A program made the position numbers and the translations under genes. 10,125 nucleotides of DNA from Sulfurimonas sp. (lineage in GTDB: Bacteria; Campylobacterota; Campylobacteria; Campylobacterales; Sulfurimonadaceae), in assembly GCA_027056465.1 (NCBI GenBank), contig JALUKS010000111.1, positions 1 through 10,125 on the forward strand. Reading direction: 5' to 3'. The notes beneath the pieces are model-generated. The model saw only the letters and a list, made by a program, of their open reading frames with translations. It was not told where the DNA came from and ran no database searches. Positions 1 through 6,700 of the stretch are shown here, piece by piece. Each line of letters begins with the position of its first letter. Positions within the stretch are counted from its first letter, which is position 1.

Positions 1-107
1 CATACTTAAGAAAGAGGATGTTAGCGAATTTTGAAAAAATAAATAGTGTTGATTTGATATATGCTTTAGAAGATAATGGCATTGCGATAAATAAAGATGA
101 TATTTAA
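1..107 (+). CDS. 3' end of an unrecognised protein-coding gene (partial, cut by left edge)
   Basis: One frame (codons starting at base 3) is open from the left edge to a TAA at 105-107. It gives a 34-residue tail containing RMLANFEKINSVDLIYAL and ending in NKDDI. The composition is charged and probably helical, with no motif I recognise, so no function is proposed. It is the only plus-strand gene in the window and converges on the membrane sensor gene, with only six bases between the two stop codons. It could be a chance open frame because little of it is visible, but its codon use and its fit against the neighbouring stop favour a real gene end. Confidence 0.5.
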   Translation, partial: YLRKRMLANFEKINSVDLIYALEDNGIAINKDDI

Positions 108-125
108 GAGCCTTTAACTCTTAAA
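103..125. terminator. Short dyad across two convergent gene ends (possible weak bidirectional terminator)
   Basis: TTTAAGAG at 103-110 and CTCTTAAA at 118-125 form a perfect 8-bp stem with a 7-base loop. The stem spans the stop codons of both convergent genes. It is AT-rich, and neither side is followed by a real T-run, so intrinsic termination would be weak. The position between converging genes is the main argument for a role. Confidence 0.3.
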
Positions 126-1106
126 CTCATCAATAGTATTTTGTAGTCTTGAAGCTACTTCTACCAAACGGATGAGATCACTCTCGATACTCACAACACT
201 TGTTCTATTTGCAGTAGAAAGAGCTTCTACATTGTTCGCATTTTGGTGCATCTTATCACTTACATCATTGATAGATTGTACGATAGTGCTGACACTTATA
301 TCTATCTCAGTCGCGATATTAGAGTTTTCCTTTCCTAAATCTTTAACGATGTTTATCGTCTCTTGAATAGTTGCGATAAAGTGATTTACCTCTTCTGCAG
401 CATCACCAAACTCATTGCCCTTTTTGTGTGCAAGGCGTTTGGTGAGGTCTTTATCTCCACGAACGAGGTCAGCTATCTTCTCTTTGAGCATATCTAGTGG
501 AGTAAATATCTCCTTAACAAAAAACATACCCACAATGATAGCAAAAAGAAGAGCAGATACAAGAAGAGAGAGGATAAGTGTCATATTTGTCTTAGAGATT
601 GTAGCATCATTTTTATCTAAAGAGAGGACTAAGTCCATAGCTCCAAGTGTATAACCTACTTCTGCATTGTAGTGACAGCTAAGACATCTCTTCTCTGCTA
701 CCATTGGTCTAATCATACGAATAGTATGATGTCCATTCACATCTTTTTCTATTGTCATTGTTTTTTTGTTTTGTAAAACATCTAGTAGGATAGGATTAGT
801 TGTAAAATTTTCAGTAGGTGCATATACTTCTAAAACAGCTTTTGATTTTGCTATTGTCAAAGAGTCGATGCCATCAATACTCTTTGCAGTGTGTAGTGTG
901 GACTCTACAACCTGAGGATCCCCTAGCATCATACTTGTTGTCATTGTTTGATAGATGGACTCACTAAGCATACTTAGAGATTGCTTGCTTGTTGTATTTG
1001 AGAGATTTGAGAGTGTAGAAGAGAGGTAATAAGAAATCGAGATTAGCCCTAAGATACTAAGAGATAAAACAGCAAAGATTACTTTGGACTTAACAGATTT
1101 AAACAT
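114..1106 (-). CDS. Membrane sensor with periplasmic heme-c (CXXCH) domain and HAMP; chemoreceptor-like but without the signalling tip
   Basis: A 330-residue inner-membrane protein. A hydrophobic segment at about 8-29 is followed by a periplasmic domain (about 30-175) and a second membrane segment (about 176-197). A HAMP-like linker covers about 198-250 and a coiled-coil tail runs to 330. The periplasmic part carries CLSCH at 141-145 after an RPMVAEKR stretch, the layout of c-heme sensor domains in bacterial chemoreceptors and kinases, so covalent heme and redox or gas sensing is likely. The last residues (LVEVASRLQNTIDEFKS) resemble the end of a methyl-accepting chemotaxis protein. However, the long cytoplasmic hairpin with its conserved E-x-x-R-A-G-E-x-G-R-G-F tip is missing, so direct CheA/CheW coupling is doubtful. 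The ATG at 1106 has GAGGAA six bases upstream. It may be a deletion derivative of a receptor, or a sensor that works through a partner. Confidence 0.8.
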   Translation of the reverse strand: MFKSVKSKVIFAVLSLSILGLISISYYLSSTLSNLSNTTSKQSLSMLSESIYQTMTTSMMLGDPQVVESTLHTAKSIDGIDSLTIAKSKAVLEVYAPTENFTTNPILLDVLQNKKTMTIEKDVNGHHTIRMIRPMVAEKRCLSCHYNAEVGYTLGAMDLVLSLDKNDATISKTNMTLILSLLVSALLFAIIVGMFFVKEIFTPLDMLKEKIADLVRGDKDLTKRLAHKKGNEFGDAAEEVNHFIATIQETINIVKDLGKENSNIATEIDISVSTIVQSINDVSDKMHQNANNVEALSTANRTSVVSIESDLIRLVEVASRLQNTIDEFKS

Positions 1107-1111
1107 AAAAA

Positions 1112-1155
1112 TTCCTCGATTATATAATAATAATATTTTATTGTAACGAATTATA
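1112..1155 (-). promoter_or_regulatory. Predicted promoter and ribosome binding site of the heme-sensor gene
   Basis: The 93-base gap between cobT and the sensor gene is strongly AT-rich. On the minus strand it holds TATAAT at 1150-1155, TAAAAT at 1135-1140 and another TATAAT at 1119-1124, then GAGGAA at 1112-1117 before the ATG. The 1150-1155 box would give a leader of about 37 bases. The 1119-1124 box lies too close to the ribosome binding site to serve. No TTGACA-like -35 is seen, which is usual for Campylobacterota sigma70 promoters. This suggests the sensor has its own promoter. I see no convincing terminator after cobT. Confidence 0.4.
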
Positions 1156-1199
1156 TATAAAAAGTAACTTTTCTCTCCCTCTCTTTGAAGATGAAAAGC

Positions 1200-2255
1200 T
1201 TACATCGAGTAGATGATAAGCTCAACAGCCTCTAACACTTCCTTGTTAGTAAGCTTGTTAGTGTTAGCATAGGCTAGTGCTGCACCAGCACCTACACCCT
1301 CTTTAGCTTCACCCTCATCATACATTTTAAGGACGGGTATCTCTGCATTTGCGAAAGAGAACTCTGTATAGATGGCATGAGGTGTGTAGCTAAGTTGCTC
1401 TAAGATATGTTTGAGATTTGAGTTTTTGTCTTTGGCTACCCATGCTGTTGTGGCGAGAGTAATATTTTCTGACTTTAGGCGCATAAGCACATCTTCTCTG
1501 AGTTTGTCAGCTATAAGAAGAGAAGCTGCCATCTGTGTACCACCTGCAAGGACTACATGAAAACGGCGACTAGCTTCAAGTAAAAATCCTGCACAAAAGA
1601 GAAGCATATTATCACTCACGATAGAGAGTTTTTCAAAGTTGCTCATATCATCGTTTATAAGTGCAAGTGTCGCGTTTATAGTCTGCTCACGTACACTATT
1701 TGGTACATCTAAAAAGCTAGAAGAGAAGTCCTCTCTCACATCATAGCCAAGAGCTAGGGCTGAAGCTGTGGCAGTTGTCGTACCACTAGGAGTGGATTCA
1801 GCGAGGATAAGATAAGAGCCTTTTAGTTCATAAGAGCGACCAAACGCCATACCTTTTTCAAACACCTCTTTGGCGTCTATATTTGCGCCTGTAACGATGG
1901 AGTCTGATGGTTTGATGTCGAAGTTATGGAGCTGAGTCTGTTGAGGTTTTATCTCCAAACCTATATCTAAAATCTCTACACTGCTAAAAGCATGAAGATT
2001 ATGCACGGCTCGTGTTATCAGTGCAGGAGATGGCACACCACTTGGCGTTTCAGCTATCTCTGGCATAGAAAAAAGCTTCTGCGTTGTGATAAACTCTGCA
2101 TCAAGTGTAGGTGTGTAGGGAATTTTTCCAGGAATACCTGCTTGCGTTATACCCTCTATCTCACATGTTTTTGTAACACTACCCGCGAGTAGAAAGTCAG
2201 CATTTCCTTGTGGGAGTTGGTCTTGTTTATCTGTAAATATATTGTATGTTTTCAT
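1200..2255 (-). CDS. cobT: CobT-like nicotinate-nucleotide:lower-ligand phosphoribosyltransferase (cobalamin nucleotide loop assembly)
   Basis: A 351-residue cytosolic protein of the divergent CobT family (the type known from archaea, cyanobacteria and Campylobacterota). Family members use nicotinate mononucleotide to attach ribose phosphate to the lower axial base, giving the alpha-riboside phosphate for the cobamide nucleotide loop. Visible motifs are the glycine/threonine stretch STPSGTTTA at 154-162, LAGGTQMA at 236-243, and EGVGAGAA at 319-326. The glutamate of the last motif matches the catalytic Glu of CobT proteins. Length is as expected. The ATG at 2255 is preceded by AAAGGA five bases upstream. 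The gene starts 18 bases after the hsdR stop, so it is probably on the same message. Its biosynthetic partner cobQ lies about 6 kb upstream, beyond the restriction locus. The assignment to cobalamin synthesis is firm; the exact base used is unknown. Confidence 0.88.
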   Translation of the reverse strand: MKTYNIFTDKQDQLPQGNADFLLAGSVTKTCEIEGITQAGIPGKIPYTPTLDAEFITTQKLFSMPEIAETPSGVPSPALITRAVHNLHAFSSVEILDIGLEIKPQQTQLHNFDIKPSDSIVTGANIDAKEVFEKGMAFGRSYELKGSYLILAESTPSGTTTATASALALGYDVREDFSSSFLDVPNSVREQTINATLALINDDMSNFEKLSIVSDNMLLFCAGFLLEASRRFHVVLAGGTQMAASLLIADKLREDVLMRLKSENITLATTAWVAKDKNSNLKHILEQLSYTPHAIYTEFSFANAEIPVLKMYDEGEAKEGVGAGAALAYANTNKLTNKEVLEAVELIIYSM

Positions 2256-2273
2256 CTTTTTCCTTTGATTTAT

Positions 2274-4595
2274 TTAGGCACTTTTTTGAAAGTAGAGATA
2301 CTTCTGAAACTCTACAAAGAGAGTGCTTATCTCTTTGACTTCCCCTAAAATAGCCTTTGCATCTTCTAGGGATTGGTACTTTATTTCAAGGAGTGTTTTG
2401 AGTTTATCTTGGCTCAACTCCTCAACGCCACTCTGGACATATTTGCTTAAAACGAACTCTATAAACTCCGACTGGAGAGGATTGAGCAGGGCAAAGATAC
2501 TCTTTTTCGCACTATCAACTCTCTCTTGACGGGATAATGGAGCAGAGTCACTATCAAAAACATACTTTAGCACATCAAAAATATCACTCTTCTCTGCGTT
2601 TATAAGTCGCTTGAGTGTATTTAACTCCTCAATGCCAAAGCCCTCTTCACTCAGTTTTTCTAAAAGAACTTTTCGAGTAAGTGGCTTCGACCATATCTCT
2701 CGTAACTCTTTCTCATCTTTAAAAAACTTAGGTAGTTCTCCAAAAAGATTTTCTAAAAAAGTTTGGGCTGAGATGGGTTGTCCATCTGCACCCCAAAAAG
2801 AGGTAGCACTCATGAACTCTATCTCTCGCTCTTTGCCATCGGCGAGTTTTATCTTTATCTTCTTTGGTCGTGGCTGTGAGGGTGCTCTTGAGGATGGTGG
2901 CGTTTTAGGCTCTTTGGGTTTAGTGATAGGCTCAGGTTCAAGTGGCTCACCATCCCACTCAGGGTCACTAAACCTTACATAAGCATCTACAAAATCATAA
3001 ATAGTAAAAAACTCTTTCCCCTCAAAAAGCCGTGTCCCTCGACCTACTATCTGCTTAAACTCTATGATTTGGTTTACTGGTCGCATAAGCACGATGTTGC
3101 GAATATTTCTAGCATCGACTCCTGTTGAGAGTTTTTGAGAGGTAGTGAGTATAGTCGGGATGAGTTTTTCATTGTCTTGAAACTCTCGTAAAAACTGCTC
3201 ACCTATTTCGCCATCATTTGCCGTGACTCTTACACAATAGTTTATATCTTTACTCTTTTGTTTGTACTGGTTTACAAGGTCACGAACTATCGAAGCATGC
3301 TCTTGTGTCGCACAAAATATGATGGTTTTTTCATCCTCTTTGGCATCATCCATAAAGATCTTGACACGTTTGGCTTCTCTCTCTCGTATCTCTATGCTCT
3401 TGTTAAAGTCACTCTCTGTGTAGAGTTTTCCCTCTTCTATCTCTCCATCTATCAGCTTGTCATCACTCGTAAAGATATAATCATCAAGAGTAGTTTTGAT
3501 GCGTTTAACTTTAAACGGCGTTAAAAAGCCATCGTTTATGCCATCTTTGAGAGAGTAGATGTAGAAAGGCTCACCGAAGTACTTGTAAGTGTCTACATTG
3601 TCCTTGCGTTTAGGGGTGGCTGTGAGTCCTAACTGCACGGCAGGGCTAAAGTACTCAAGTATATTTCTCCAGTTTCCCTCATCGTTCGCCCCACCACGAT
3701 GACACTCATCAATGATGATAAAATCAAAATAATCTTTGGGGTACTGTCCGTAGTTTTCTTGAGGATTTCCCTCTGCATCACTGCCACTCACAAAGGACTG
3801 AAATATCGTAAAAAACAGACTTCCATTAGTAGGAACACGACCACTTTTCTTAATCTCTTTAGGTTTTATTCGAACCATAGCATCTTCAGGAAATGCCCCA
3901 AAAGAGTTAAAAGCTTGGTCAGCGAGTATGTTTCTATCTGCTAAAAAAAGTATGCGAGGTCGGCGTTTACCATCGCGCCCTAGAGTCCATCGCGTTTGGA
4001 AGAGTTTCCAAGCTATCTGAAATGCGATAGCTGTTTTTCCTGTTCCTGTGGCTAGAGTTAAAAGGAGTCGCGTTTTATCCTCTGCGATGGCGTTTAAAGT
4101 TTTCTGTACGGCTATCTCTTGATAATATCGTGGTTGCCATGAGCCACTTCTACTCTCAAAAGGAACAAGAGAAAACTTCTCTCTCCACTCATTTTCTCTC
4201 TCATAACTTTTAGCCCAAAGTGCATCAGGTGTAGGATAGTTTTCTACGAATCCCTCTTCACCACTGAGCATATCTATGGCATAAATAGCATCGCCATTTG
4301 TAGAGTAAGTGTGTTGAAGCGAGAGTTTTTGTGCATAGAGTTTCGCTTGAGCCACTCCCTCCCTCACATCAAGCTCTCTGCGTTTAGCTTCTACTACGGC
4401 GAGTTTTACACCCTTGTAAACTAAGATATAGTCAGCGATAAGGGGCTTAGTACGACTACCTCCAGCTTGGATACGACCATCTGTAATGCGACAAACATTC
4501 TCCTCACGCAGTATCTGACTCTCAGCAACAACACCCCAACCCGCCTCTCTTAGCTTAGGGTCTATAAGAATGGCTCTTGTTTGGGACTCGTTCAT
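2274..4595 (-). CDS. hsdR: Type I restriction enzyme subunit R (HsdR, EcoEI-like): nuclease plus DNA translocase
   Basis: Restriction subunit that joins HsdM and HsdS, pulls DNA using ATP and cuts it away from unmethylated sites. Counting residues from the GTG at 4604 (776 residues), a PD-(D/E)xK nuclease lies at the N-terminus (D58, then E72-A-K74). It is followed by Walker A ATGTGKT at 185-191, Walker B DECH at 299-302, GLTATP at 326-331 and helicase motif VI QIVGRGTR at 518-525. A proline-rich linker (about 553-582) leads to a helical C-terminal domain of the EcoEI R type. All key catalytic residues are present, so it looks intact. I prefer the ATG at 4595 (773 residues, starting MNESQTR), one base after the hicB stop. 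The GTG at 4604 would overlap hicB by 8 bases. Neither start has a clear ribosome binding site, so translation is probably coupled to hicB. Confidence 0.93.
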   Translation of the reverse strand: MNESQTRAILIDPKLREAGWGVVAESQILREENVCRITDGRIQAGGSRTKPLIADYILVYKGVKLAVVEAKRRELDVREGVAQAKLYAQKLSLQHTYSTNGDAIYAIDMLSGEEGFVENYPTPDALWAKSYERENEWREKFSLVPFESRSGSWQPRYYQEIAVQKTLNAIAEDKTRLLLTLATGTGKTAIAFQIAWKLFQTRWTLGRDGKRRPRILFLADRNILADQAFNSFGAFPEDAMVRIKPKEIKKSGRVPTNGSLFFTIFQSFVSGSDAEGNPQENYGQYPKDYFDFIIIDECHRGGANDEGNWRNILEYFSPAVQLGLTATPKRKDNVDTYKYFGEPFYIYSLKDGINDGFLTPFKVKRIKTTLDDYIFTSDDKLIDGEIEEGKLYTESDFNKSIEIREREAKRVKIFMDDAKEDEKTIIFCATQEHASIVRDLVNQYKQKSKDINYCVRVTANDGEIGEQFLREFQDNEKLIPTILTTSQKLSTGVDARNIRNIVLMRPVNQIIEFKQIVGRGTRLFEGKEFFTIYDFVDAYVRFSDPEWDGEPLEPEPITKPKEPKTPPSSRAPSQPRPKKIKIKLADGKEREIEFMSATSFWGADGQPISAQTFLENLFGELPKFFKDEKELREIWSKPLTRKVLLEKLSEEGFGIEELNTLKRLINAEKSDIFDVLKYVFDSDSAPLSRQERVDSAKKSIFALLNPLQSEFIEFVLSKYVQSGVEELSQDKLKTLLEIKYQSLEDAKAILGEVKEISTLFVEFQKYLYFQKSA

Positions 4596-4596
4596 T

Positions 4597-4941
4597 TTAG
4601 GCACTATGAGGTAAAACTTGATTTTTTAGTACTTGTTGTACAAAGGTATTAAGTGATATTCCTGCTTTGAGGGCTTCTTTGTATATCTGTTTATGTAAAG
4701 ATGGGTCGATTCTAACATTGAAAACCCCTCTATAGGTCTTTTGAGGTTCTCTGTTTAGTTCTTTACAAGTCAGGAGGTACTCATCAACTGCATTGTGAAA
4801 ATTGTTTTCAAGTTCATCAGCAGTTGTCGCTTCAAAAGTGACTAAGTCATCTATCATCTTTAACTTTCCAAAAAAGCATTTATCCTCTGGTGAGTACTCT
4901 ATGCTCCCTATATAGCCCTTGTATTCTATAGTATTAGCCAT
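4597..4941 (-). CDS. hicB: HicB-family antitoxin
   Basis: A 114-residue protein with a HicB-like fold in the N-terminal half (about 1-70, including YKGYIGSIEYSPEDKCFFGK) and a ribbon-helix-helix DNA-binding segment at about 78-108 (FNVRIDPSLH, then SLNTFVQQVL). HicB proteins bind and neutralise HicA and usually repress their own operon. The ATG at 4941 overlaps the end of hicA by 8 bases. It has a strong GAGGAG (4949-4954) seven bases upstream, much better than the signal before hicA, consistent with antitoxin made in excess. Its stop at 4597-4599 is one base from the preferred hsdR ATG and overlaps the alternative hsdR GTG. The ribbon-helix-helix domain makes it the only obvious transcriptional regulator in the restriction locus. 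Confidence 0.85.
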   Translation of the reverse strand: MANTIEYKGYIGSIEYSPEDKCFFGKLKMIDDLVTFEATTADELENNFHNAVDEYLLTCKELNREPQKTYRGVFNVRIDPSLHKQIYKEALKAGISLNTFVQQVLKNQVLPHSA

Positions 4942-5188
4942 GACAAATCTCCTCTATTTTACTCTGTATCTGTTTAACAATATAAACTTTTAAAATATCT
5001 GAAGGGTGTGGTTTGTGCAAGTTTATGAGCATATCACTCTCTTTATGGTAAAACTTTACAGCAGAACCAGCACCTTCAAGTTGCAAAAATCCACAAGAGA
5101 GAAGAAGACTCTTCAACTCACTAAAAGTCAAATCCTTTCTCAGGGGTTTTTCTAAAAACTTTTTTATTAGTTTACTTTTTTTGCTCAT
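4934..5188 (-). CDS. hicA: HicA-family toxin (predicted mRNA interferase)
   Basis: An 84-residue protein from the ATG at 5188, starting MSKKSKLIKKFLEKP. A GTG at 5203 would add five residues but fits family starts less well. The fold is the small dsRNA-binding-like HicA/YcfA domain: TFSELKSLLLSCGF, a GAGSAVKFYH strand, then INLHKPHPS and a C-terminal helix. HicA toxins cleave mRNA and are held in check by the downstream HicB. The residues after the conserved Gly-Ser are Ala-Val. Classic HicA has the catalytic His in this loop and a related subfamily has Arg-Arg, so activity is uncertain. There is no good ribosome binding site before the ATG, which fits low toxin expression. The gene lies downstream of hsdS and of a short ORF and forms one overlapping unit with hicB. 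Confidence 0.78.
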   Translation of the reverse strand: MSKKSKLIKKFLEKPLRKDLTFSELKSLLLSCGFLQLEGAGSAVKFYHKESDMLINLHKPHPSDILKVYIVKQIQSKIEEICHG

Positions 5189-5204
5189 AGTGTATGATAC
5201 CACT
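5189..5204. promoter_or_regulatory. Possible operator of the hicAB unit
   Basis: Immediately before the hicA ATG there is a 16-base element with outer arms AGTG/CACT and a nested 9-base palindrome GTATGATAC (plus strand 5192-5200 region). A TATCAT box lies inside it on the minus strand. Autoregulation by the HicB ribbon-helix-helix tail would need a site of this sort close to the start. The symmetry is short and could be chance. Confidence 0.2.
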
Positions 5205-5210
5205 TTTTAG

Positions 5211-5300
5211 TTACAAATGGAAATGTAAATAATTTTCAACTGTACCCAAATTGGGGACGTTGTAGGCTTTAGTTATTTTAATATCATTTTTATTTGGCAT
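5211..5300 (-). CDS. Small ORF of 29 codons with a good ribosome binding site (unknown)
   Basis: The ATG at 5298-5300 reads 29 codons to a TAA at 5211-5213. The protein begins MPNKNDIKITKAYNVPNLGT and ends in LHFHL. AAAGGAA at 5309-5315 is eight bases upstream, a better ribosome binding site than that of hicA. It lies in the 191-base gap between hsdS and hicA, in the same direction, and ends 22 bases before the hicA ATG. I do not recognise the sequence. It could be a leader peptide coupling into hicA, a small protein of the locus, or the broken start of a lost gene. It contains the CCCAAATTGGG symmetry at 5245-5255, which may have an independent DNA-level role. Confidence 0.35.
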   Translation of the reverse strand: MPNKNDIKITKAYNVPNLGTVENYLHFHL

Positions 5301-5341
5301 ATTATGGATTCCTTTGTTTTAAATTAAACATTTTTTAGCTG

Positions 5342-5356
5342 GGGACAAATTGTCCC
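5342..5356. repeat. Hairpin A downstream of hsdS (GGGACA-AAT-TGTCCC)
   Basis: GGGACAA, a single A, then TTGTCCC form a perfect dyad just after the hsdS stop, followed on the plus strand by TATGTGACT. There is no T-run on either side, so it is not a standard terminator. Its GACA-NNT-TGTC core and the trailing ATGTGACT match the larger hairpin on the other side of hsdS (6678-6708), in the same orientation. Short palindromes of this GGGGACA type are often REP-like elements moved by Y1 transposases; that link is inference here. Confidence 0.6.
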
Positions 5357-5379
5357 TATGTGACTTTCAACTTCTTCAG

Positions 5380-6621
5380 TTATAAAAGTTCCCCATTAAA
5401 AGCTTTTTGCAAAAGAGACTTTTTGAGTTCTTCTAGGTCAAGGAGCTTTTGGGTGTAGATGGACTCTAATTTTTTTGTCTCTTCTTGGAGAGTGTTTAAT
5501 TTTTTTACTATTTGTTTTTGTGTTTGGAGTGATTTAGGAATTGGTATATTAAAATTAACGAGTGTTTTGATAGGTAATTGAGGCTGTGCAGCACCTGATA
5601 CATGTTTTTTAATTTGAGATTTTATAATTCCTGAGCGAAATAATTCAAATAAGTATTTAGATGTTATTTGTTCCTGATTTGGGCGAAAAATAAGCATTCC
5701 TGAATTAATTCTAATATTATCATAGGGAATTTTTTCATCATATATTCCAATATTACCAATAGTACCACGAGTTGTCATAACAACATCGTGTCTCTGTAGT
5801 TTACCCTTTCCCATACTTATATCTTTTTCTTTATTTATAAACATAGTAGTATTAAATTTAAAACCATCAACTCTTACATTTTTTGTATTCATAAATAAAC
5901 AAAATCCATCTTCCAAAAAGTCTTTTTTTGTCGGATAATTTTTTCCTCTATCCCCATCAACAATTTTAATTAACTCAGTATCTCCTAATCTTTTCTCTTC
6001 CCAATTATCATTTTTATTCTCAAAGACCCCTTGCAGATAAGATTCAAAAAGCTCTTTGGCATTTTGTAAATTTGTCTGAGCATTTGTCTTAGCCTGCTCA
6101 ATAGCCAAAAAAGCCTCATCCAAAATCGCCACTATCTTTTCTTGTTCTTGGAGTGGGGGCAGTGGAACTTCTATTTTTTTTAGTTTAGTCATAGAAACAA
6201 AATCTATCGTGGCTTTACCACTAAGATTTAATAACAGTTTTTTCAATGAAGAAGAAAAATAATATAAAAATTTAGGTACTAACTGTTCTGTGTTTTTAAT
6301 GACTAATCCATTAAATTGTTGATTTGTGGTTAGTTCAATTTTAGTGATTGCGAATTCACCAACTGAAGCAGTACAGCAAAGTAAAATTGTATTGATAGGT
6401 AATATTTTTAAAGAACTATTTTTGAATCCATCCTCAGAAATTGTTTGTCTTGTATATTCAATAACTCGTCCTTGAGTTCTAATATCATTAATAGTAAACC
6501 AATTAATAGTTCCATCTTCCCAATACTCTTTTTTTGTTCGTAAAGGCGTAGAACCATTGTGAATTTCACAAACCTCCCCAAGTTTCCGAACTTCCCACCC
6601 CTCTCTCAAACCACTACCCAC
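5380..6621 (-). CDS. hsdS: Type I restriction-modification specificity subunit HsdS
   Basis: A 413-residue DNA-recognition subunit shared by the methylase and the restriction complex. It has the classic two-part layout. Target recognition domain 1 is at about 8-150 and a helical spacer at about 155-200 (LPPLQEQEKIVAILDEAF). Domain 2 is at about 205-360 (NWEEKRLGDTELIKIVDGDRG), and a second spacer runs from about 365 to 413, ending KKSLLQKAFNGEL. Each half would read one part of a bipartite site; the target cannot be deduced from sequence alone. The start is a GTG at 6621 with AGGGG six bases upstream and an in-frame TAG just before it, so the start cannot lie far upstream. Domain 2 is clearly AT-rich (17 G+C in 60 bases at 5641-5700, against 25 in 60 at 7561-7620 in hsdM), typical of swapped recognition domains. 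An A8 run on the coding strand (6174-6181) is a possible slippage site. Confidence 0.93.
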   Translation of the reverse strand: MGSGLREGWEVRKLGEVCEIHNGSTPLRTKKEYWEDGTINWFTINDIRTQGRVIEYTRQTISEDGFKNSSLKILPINTILLCCTASVGEFAITKIELTTNQQFNGLVIKNTEQLVPKFLYYFSSSLKKLLLNLSGKATIDFVSMTKLKKIEVPLPPLQEQEKIVAILDEAFLAIEQAKTNAQTNLQNAKELFESYLQGVFENKNDNWEEKRLGDTELIKIVDGDRGKNYPTKKDFLEDGFCLFMNTKNVRVDGFKFNTTMFINKEKDISMGKGKLQRHDVVMTTRGTIGNIGIYDEKIPYDNIRINSGMLIFRPNQEQITSKYLFELFRSGIIKSQIKKHVSGAAQPQLPIKTLVNFNIPIPKSLQTQKQIVKKLNTLQEETKKLESIYTQKLLDLEELKKSLLQKAFNGELL

Positions 6622-6640
6622 GAACTACCCCTAAAACCCA

Positions 6641-6663
6641 GTTGTCAAGTAATCCTTGACAAC
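6641..6663. repeat. Perfect 9-bp palindrome in the hsdM-hsdS gap
   Basis: GTTGTCAAG (6641-6649) and CTTGACAAC (6655-6663) are separated by TAATC. The dyad lies at the predicted start of transcription from the TATAAT at 6671-6676 and about 20 bases before the hsdS GTG. It is therefore placed like an operator, or like a hairpin at the 5' end of the hsdS message. It shares the TGTCA/TGACA half-site with the neighbouring 14-bp palindrome. Confidence 0.6.
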
Positions 6664-6670
6664 TGATATT

Positions 6671-6700
6671 ATTATATATGAAAGGGTGACAGTTTGTCAC
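6671..6700 (-). promoter_or_regulatory. Predicted sigma70-type promoter for hsdS
   Basis: On the minus strand GTGACA at 6695-6700 (one mismatch to TTGACA) is followed after 18 bases by a perfect TATAAT at 6671-6676. Transcription would begin near 6664, leaving a leader of about 43 bases before the hsdS GTG. The -35 box lies in one arm of the 14-bp palindrome, and the start site abuts the 9-bp palindrome. This suggests hsdS can be transcribed separately from hsdM and that the promoter is regulated. Confidence 0.5.

Noticed and set aside
2611..2982. 123-codon plus-strand ORF
   Set aside because: Antisense to the C-terminal part of hsdR, with low-complexity serine/glycine-rich translation typical of an opposite-strand shadow.
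6174..6181. A8 run in hsdS as a phase-variation tract
   Set aside because: Eight A residues encoding Lys-Lys are common in AT-rich genomes. The frame is intact and nothing shows that the tract varies.
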